Positions 6,697 through 11,021 of a stretch of 11,021 bases of DNA are shown here, piece after piece. The notes below the pieces were generated by a model, which worked only from the letters and a program-made list of their open reading frames with translations, had not been told where the DNA came from and did not search any database. Position numbers and translations under genes: made by a program. Location: contig CAMWWF010000067.1 in NCBI GenBank assembly GCA_947177885.1, positions 1 to 11,021 on the forward strand, written 5' to 3'. This stretch comes from an uncultured Lachnospiraceae bacterium (GTDB lineage Bacteria; Bacillota_A; Clostridia; Lachnospirales; Lachnospiraceae). Each line of letters begins with the position of its first letter. Positions within the stretch are counted from its first letter, which is position 1.

Positions 6697-8166
6697 TCAG
6701 GCGGTAACTTCCTCCCCGCCTTTGAGCGCCTTTTTGTCATATACTTTCGCCTCAGGCTTCCTGTCCCTGCTCATGGGGAATAATGTACCCTTACAGAAAA
6801 TATGTTCATCCAAATGTCTCTCTACCCAGCGAATCCGCAAATACGCAATCGTCAACCCTGTAAGTCCTCCCGTCACCAGCCCCATGCCATACCAGATCTC
6901 CGACAGATTTCTGGAAACCATACTGCCCAGACAGGTGACCAGACAGAATGTGACCGCCGTCAAAACGGCTCCGTTCAGATCATTGAAATAATACAGGAAG
7001 ATCACTTCCGCATACATGACAAACAAAATGAAGTATCCTGCGGCAAGACAGGGATAAATCCTTAAAACCGTTCCAGAGAAACCCAGCCTTGGCAGAAAGA
7101 CAACCATCACCAGATACACCACCACGGATATGATGAACTGGATCCGCACCAGATTTAAAAGCTCCAGGGAAAGCTGACGGAACATCCTGTCCTTCGTATT
7201 GATGATGTCCTGCCAGCGCCCACCCGTGACAGCCTCGGAATACCGCTTATATCTCTCATGAAAACTCATTTCCACTCTGGATATGAAAATGACGGTGGCG
7301 GAAATATTAGTGAACATGGCAAGGCAGGTTGCCATATCATAGATAGGCGCCATCACAAAGGAATCAGCCACCACCATTCTCATCCTTGTATTCCAGAATA
7401 CAAAGTTATGAATGTAAAGTCCCAGTGTATAACCGGTGTTCACCACCACCAGCTTCCAGTATTTCTTAAAGTAGAGAAATACCTTTTTATATCGGTTGCT
7501 GTTCCTTTTAAAGTAACGGCGGACAGTAGACATCTCCAATACCGCCGTCAGCAGAAACCCCAGGCTCATAGCCAGCAGCATACTGTATATCAGATCCGCA
7601 TCAAACACAAGCACAAGCAGCGCCGCTATCACGAACGCAAAAAGCATTCCTCCGAAAAAGTACAGGGAAATCTTCGTGTAATCCTTACAGATAGACAGGT
7701 ACAGCATGGAGTAAAACACCAGCACCAGGGCAATATATCCGCAATAGCCGGTAAACACAAAATACAGCGCCACACCGCCCACGAAATACTCCCACATACA
7801 GAACGGTATCCCCAGAAGACAGCTCAGGGCAATATTTAAGATCAATCCCGTATAGTAACAGGGCATAATATCATCATACTGCTCTTCGTAAATAACATCG
7901 GACATATAACGCGAGAGCACTGCATTAAAAGGTGCCGCCGTCAGCAGAGCAAAGATAAAGATATACAATATGGTGGCGGAGAACAGATTCCTGTCCGCAT
8001 ATCCCAGTTTATCGTATCCCAGCACGCTGCTCATCAGCATGATATTTCCAATGACCACCACCATAGGGGCAATGGTAACCATCATACTGTAACCAAAGCC
8101 CAGCAAGTGCATTGCAATGCTGCCTTTTCCATAGATCCGATTCAGCCTGACACCGATTCCCGCCAT
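6697..8166 (-). CDS. pelG: PelG-like polysaccharide transporter
   Basis: A 489-residue integral membrane protein. The start MAGIGVRLNRIYGKGSIAMH followed by GFGYSMMVTIAPMVVVIGNI matches the PelG N-terminus, where MAGIG and a first membrane helix in this position are characteristic. About 12 hydrophobic helices are spread over the chain, as expected for the MOP/MVF flippase-like superfamily. A soluble loop (about 300-335, rich in Arg and Lys) splits the two halves, and the C-terminus is basic and polar. PelG is thought to move the growing Pel polymer across the cytoplasmic membrane together with PelF. It is slightly longer than the Pseudomonas protein of about 456 residues as I recall it. A strong AGGAGGAG (8171-8178) precedes the ATG at 8166. 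It follows pelF by 54 bp, the usual F-then-G order. Assignment is strong. Confidence 0.93.
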   Translation of the reverse strand: MAGIGVRLNRIYGKGSIAMHLLGFGYSMMVTIAPMVVVIGNIMLMSSVLGYDKLGYADRNLFSATILYIFIFALLTAAPFNAVLSRYMSDVIYEEQYDDIMPCYYTGLILNIALSCLLGIPFCMWEYFVGGVALYFVFTGYCGYIALVLVFYSMLYLSICKDYTKISLYFFGGMLFAFVIAALLVLVFDADLIYSMLLAMSLGFLLTAVLEMSTVRRYFKRNSNRYKKVFLYFKKYWKLVVVNTGYTLGLYIHNFVFWNTRMRMVVADSFVMAPIYDMATCLAMFTNISATVIFISRVEMSFHERYKRYSEAVTGGRWQDIINTKDRMFRQLSLELLNLVRIQFIISVVVYLVMVVFLPRLGFSGTVLRIYPCLAAGYFILFVMYAEVIFLYYFNDLNGAVLTAVTFCLVTCLGSMVSRNLSEIWYGMGLVTGGLTGLTIAYLRIRWVERHLDEHIFCKGTLFPMSRDRKPEAKVYDKKALKGGEEVTA

Positions 8167-8170
8167 AATA

Positions 8171-8178
8171 CTCCTCCT
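8171..8178 (-). promoter_or_regulatory. Strong ribosome binding site of pelG
   Basis: AGGAGGAG on the minus strand, with AGGAGG six bases from the ATG at 8166. This is the best ribosome binding site in the operon, which implies high initiation of the transporter. It also confirms the MAGIG start. Confidence 0.85.
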
Positions 8179-8220
8179 GTCTGACCGCCACCTGTGGCAG
8201 TCTGTTTCACATAAGAATGA

Positions 8221-9642
8221 TCACATCCAATCCTCAATATCCCTGTAGATCCTCTGATATGCCGCCTTCATATGCTCTATCTTATATCTGGACATCATGC
8301 GTTTGTAACCGTTCTCACCCATCTCTTCCCGCTTCTCCTTGCTGTATGCCAGTTCCAGGATCGCGGCGGTGATCTCCTCCACATTCATCACATGAGTCAA
8401 AATACCTGCGGCACCGAAGGAGTCACCCTCACCATATATCAGTCCCCTGCAATTTCCCACATCCGTGGCAATAGCCGGTTTATGTGCCGCATAGCCCTCC
8501 AGGATCGTCAGAGGCTGCCCCTCGCTGACACTGGTGAGGATCGTCATGTCCATCTGCCACAGATACTCTGTCACATTGATCCTGCCCGTGAATACCACAT
8601 CCCGGACCGCCAGCGCCTGGACCAGATCCATACACTCCTCCGCATATACGGGATCCTCATCTGTAGGTCCCATGATCCAGAGCTTTAATGCGGGAACCTT
8701 CTCCTTCGCAAAAGAAAAAGCCCGGATCAGAGTCTTTACGTCCTTGATCGGTGTGACACGCAGCACTGCTCCCACATGGATCATATCCGCTTCCAGCGTG
8801 CGCTTCCTGTCCTCCGTCACCACGAATCGGGAGGCATCGATTCCATTGGGAGTGACCATGGTAATCTCCTTCGGACACCCCAGCTCAATCTGAAGCTCCC
8901 GCGCATGTTCATAAAGACTTGTCACCAGTTCCGCCTCACTGTAGGCCAGTTTCGACATTTTCCTGAACTGCTCGATCCAGATATTTTTATATATGCCCTC
9001 CACCCATTTTGCGCGGATCAGCTCTTCCTCCCGCTCTCTGGTGTAGATACCGTGTTCCGATATGATGAGACTGCAGTTATGCTTATATTTCGCCATACAT
9101 CCGAGGATTCCCGCATACCCCGTGGCCACGCAGTGATACAGATCCGCCTTCGGCACATCCATCCGCATGGTCAGGAATAAAGGCAGATAAATAGAGCGCA
9201 TGGTCCATAAAAAATCAGAAAAGACCACTTCGGGATAACGGATCTGATAACAGTCCTTTACCGCCCTGAAGAAATCCGGTCCCATCAACAATTCATTCAT
9301 GGATATCCTCTTCGTCGCAAACAGCTTAAATAACGCCTTCCACTTTACATTCTGATTGAGCAGAAGGCTCTTCAGCGCCTCATACTCCTCCTTCGTCAGA
9401 CGCTTCTGTCTCTTTCCCTCTCCTTCTCTGACCCAGTCATTATCTTCCAGATAAAGTTCGTAAACCTCCGTCAGATTATCCGGAAGTTCATAGGCGAACT
9501 TCCCTCGGAAGGACCGATTCGCGACAATGGCCATCACGATAAATTCATGATCCGGAAAGGACTTTATCATACTGTGGATCCAACTGGACACACCGCCTAC
9601 CACATAAGGGTAGCAGCCTTCCGCAACAATACAAATCTTCAT
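8221..9642 (-). CDS. pelF: PelF-like glycosyltransferase (GT4)
   Basis: A 473-residue GT-B enzyme of family GT4. The start MKICIVAEGCYPYVVGGVSS is the PelF signature, followed by WIHSMIKSFPDHEF. Further PelF-like features are ISEHGIYTRERE (194-205), VTPNGIDASRF (263-273), LRVTPIKDVKTLI (294-306), LWIMGPTDEDP (321-331) and EX7E at E374 to E382 in SVSEGQPLTILEG. PelF is known as the soluble cytosolic polymerase of Pel polysaccharide, using UDP-linked N-acetylhexosamine, and works with PelG. I chose the ATG at 9642 over a TTG at 9684 because the family begins at MKI. The SD there is weak (AGAAAGAG), so coupling to the upstream gene is likely. The gap to the upstream stop is 51 bp and contains a GC-rich hairpin. 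The stop is at 8221. Function is well supported; the exact sugar used by this host is not. Confidence 0.94.
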   Translation of the reverse strand: MKICIVAEGCYPYVVGGVSSWIHSMIKSFPDHEFIVMAIVANRSFRGKFAYELPDNLTEVYELYLEDNDWVREGEGKRQKRLTKEEYEALKSLLLNQNVKWKALFKLFATKRISMNELLMGPDFFRAVKDCYQIRYPEVVFSDFLWTMRSIYLPLFLTMRMDVPKADLYHCVATGYAGILGCMAKYKHNCSLIISEHGIYTREREEELIRAKWVEGIYKNIWIEQFRKMSKLAYSEAELVTSLYEHARELQIELGCPKEITMVTPNGIDASRFVVTEDRKRTLEADMIHVGAVLRVTPIKDVKTLIRAFSFAKEKVPALKLWIMGPTDEDPVYAEECMDLVQALAVRDVVFTGRINVTEYLWQMDMTILTSVSEGQPLTILEGYAAHKPAIATDVGNCRGLIYGEGDSFGAAGILTHVMNVEEITAAILELAYSKEKREEMGENGYKRMMSRYKIEHMKAAYQRIYRDIEDWM

Positions 9643-9661
9643 CTTACACTCTTTCTGCCCT

Positions 9662-9676
9662 GCCGCATGCGGCGGC
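9662..9676 (-). other. GC-rich hairpin before pelF
   Basis: GCCGC, a five-base loop and GCGGC form a stem of five G-C pairs in the 51-bp gap between the PelA-like gene and pelF. The inner 12 bp (9662-9673) are also a perfect palindrome. No T-run follows, so it is not a terminator. It could affect message stability or pelF initiation, but it may be chance. Confidence 0.3.
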
Positions 9677-9693
9677 GCAAACAATCCACACTC

Positions 9694-11021
9694 TTAACGG
9701 TAATACTCAAGCGCCGTACTCTCTATATTGATCACGACCTCCGTCTCCACCGCCTCCAGCAGATAATAGCCCCCTCCTATCTCCTGTAGAGTGCCGCCTT
9801 CCACTTCTCCCGGTTCCCCGATGTTGATCTTGACCAGGAACCATACGGAACCCTCAAAGTCGTTTGTATACAATATAATCTGATCTCTCTTCTTCACCGT
9901 CCTGTAATCCAGCGCCAGGAACTTTCTCACCCTGGCATCGCTCTCTGCCAGTGTAGTCTGGGAAAAGATTTCGTAATTCTTCCAGTAAGTGCAGAGATTC
10001 TGAGAGATGACACGGGCTAAATTCTGCCAGTGATCCTCCTCGCTCTCCGGATAGGAGACAGCCTTCATGTCCAACACGATATTGGAGTAGCCCAGAGCCG
10101 TCTCATAGCCCATGATGGCCAGATTGGCACTGTACGGATGCTCCCTTCCCACAGCAGTTGCACGCTGTAGCGTCACATTCCGATTCACATAATCGATAGG
10201 AGGCTTCGTGAGATCCGGCGCGGCGGCCATGGTCCGAAGCTTCGGAAAATATTTTTCCCAGGGCGCCTCCAGAACTTCGTCCGGATCGTCCGTATACATG
10301 GAAAGTATTGTATACTCTCCCGCTCCCTCCGTATAGAACGACTCGTCTTTCGAAAGCTTGTATTCCAGCGGTGTTTCGGAGACCCGGCCCATGGAGGCGC
10401 CTATCTCGCCATGCTCTTCGTTTACAAGGGCCATATAACGGGGAAACAATGTGCTGTCAGGTTCGTTTTCATCGTCATAATCCAACTGCGGGGCCGCCAT
10501 CAGCGTTATATGCGCTCCCGTTCTCTCCGTGACGGATATCAGAGACGGCCATACTATCCCTTCATACAATGCCGGCTGCCGGCTGCTGTAAATTGACATG
10601 AGTTCCTCGGAGTTGTCTTCCGCAAACGCTGAAAACTCTGCCACCGTCATGCTTTGTGCATTGACTATGGGATGAATCTCATAGGCTTCCGCTTCCGCCA
10701 TCATAGCGCTCAGAAAGCCTATGCCGTACATATTTGTTATGTAATTTGCATTGACACAAAAGATATTTGCACTGCCGGTACTTTTTCTCCAGAGGATTGC
10801 CGGCATATTTTCATTCCTGTACTCGTTCTCATCCAACATTCCCATGATATATGTCTTAGTCCCATCCCCCAGCATATACCAGTGAACTACCATCTCCAAA
10901 TCCTGAAGGCCTGAGTCTTCATCTGTTTCCGTCTCATAAATACTCTCTCCGCCCAGCAGAAACACCTTGAACACATGGAGACCATTTACCAGAATATATC
11001 TTCTTCTCACAGTCAGGCTAC
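9694..11021 (-). CDS. PelA-like/DUF2194-type protein, C-terminal part (5' end beyond the window)
   Basis: About 441 codons are visible. The frame stays open past the GTG at 11010 to the window edge with no stop, so this is probably the C-terminal portion of a longer protein rather than a gene starting at 11010. Recognisable patches are VNANYITNMYGIGFLSAM, VWPSLISVTERTGAHITLM, FPRYMALVNEEHGEIG, a GYETALGYSNIVLDM stretch and a C-terminal beta-rich part ending in IESTALEYYR. The position directly before pelF and the overall pattern fit the DUF2194-type proteins of Gram-positive Pel clusters, which occupy the place of the PelA deacetylase. I see no clear classical NodB metal-binding triad in the visible part. 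It most likely acts outside the membrane, but the signal peptide would be off-window. The assignment depends mainly on context and partial pattern recall. Confidence 0.55.
   Translation of the reverse strand, partial: SLTVRRRYILVNGLHVFKVFLLGGESIYETETDEDSGLQDLEMVVHWYMLGDGTKTYIMGMLDENEYRNENMPAILWRKSTGSANIFCVNANYITNMYGIGFLSAMMAEAEAYEIHPIVNAQSMTVAEFSAFAEDNSEELMSIYSSRQPALYEGIVWPSLISVTERTGAHITLMAAPQLDYDDENEPDSTLFPRYMALVNEEHGEIGASMGRVSETPLEYKLSKDESFYTEGAGEYTILSMYTDDPDEVLEAPWEKYFPKLRTMAAAPDLTKPPIDYVNRNVTLQRATAVGREHPYSANLAIMGYETALGYSNIVLDMKAVSYPESEEDHWQNLARVISQNLCTYWKNYEIFSQTTLAESDARVRKFLALDYRTVKKRDQIILYTNDFEGSVWFLVKINIGEPGEVEGGTLQEIGGGYYLLEAVETEVVINIESTALEYYR

Noticed and set aside
8167..8220. GCCAC-CT-GTGGC inverted repeat between pelF and pelG
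   Set aside because: The stem is only five pairs with a two-base loop and no T-run follows, so it is neither a terminator nor a clear operator.

Overview
The window reads as part of an exopolysaccharide locus from a low-to-mid-GC Gram-positive anaerobe. A clostridial host, probably Lachnospiraceae, is my inference. It rests on balanced base composition, strong AGGAGG-type ribosome binding sites, tightly packed genes and a DUF2304/GT2 pair of the kind known from Firmicutes. No rRNA, tRNA, transposase, integrase or CRISPR array was seen.

Layout, from the right edge leftwards. A long minus-strand operon enters at the right edge and runs to about 2967. It holds, in order, a partial PelA-like/DUF2194-type protein (9694-11021, cut at its 5' end), pelF (8221-9642), pelG (6697-8166), a small three-helix DUF2304 membrane protein (6268-6648), a GT4 glycosyltransferase (5063-6271), a DPM-synthase-like GT2 glycosyltransferase (4213-5010) and a DUF4874/DUF4832 protein without a signal peptide (2967-4229). 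A plus-strand gene (1599-2984) follows. It encodes a second DUF4874/DUF4832 protein, this one with an N-terminal signal-like segment, and its 3' end overlaps the end of the big operon by 18 bp. A second minus-strand unit then starts at 1504 with a GT4 enzyme (401-1504) and a GT2 enzyme (1-399, cut by the left edge). The divergent pair at 1504/1599 shares a 94-bp intergenic region with a palindromic ATTATAAT -10 element.

How the genes may work together. PelF (cytosolic GT4 polymerase) and PelG (12-helix MOP-type transporter) are the core of Gram-positive Pel systems. The PelA-like protein would act outside the membrane. Downstream, DUF2304 plus the DPM-like GT2 resembles the GacJ/GacI pair that makes undecaprenyl-phosphate-linked sugar for side-chain addition on the outer face. 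With the extra GT4 and GT2 enzymes and two TIM-barrel-like DUF4832 proteins, this suggests a Pel-like polymer with an added decoration or trimming branch. That idea is inference. PelD, PelE and any GT-C side-chain transferase are not in the window.

Points that deserve attention are the paralogous DUF4832 pair arranged tail-to-tail, a C8 tract in the GT4 gene at 5063-6271 that could switch it off by slippage, a hairpin over the GT2 ribosome binding site, and the symmetric divergent promoter.
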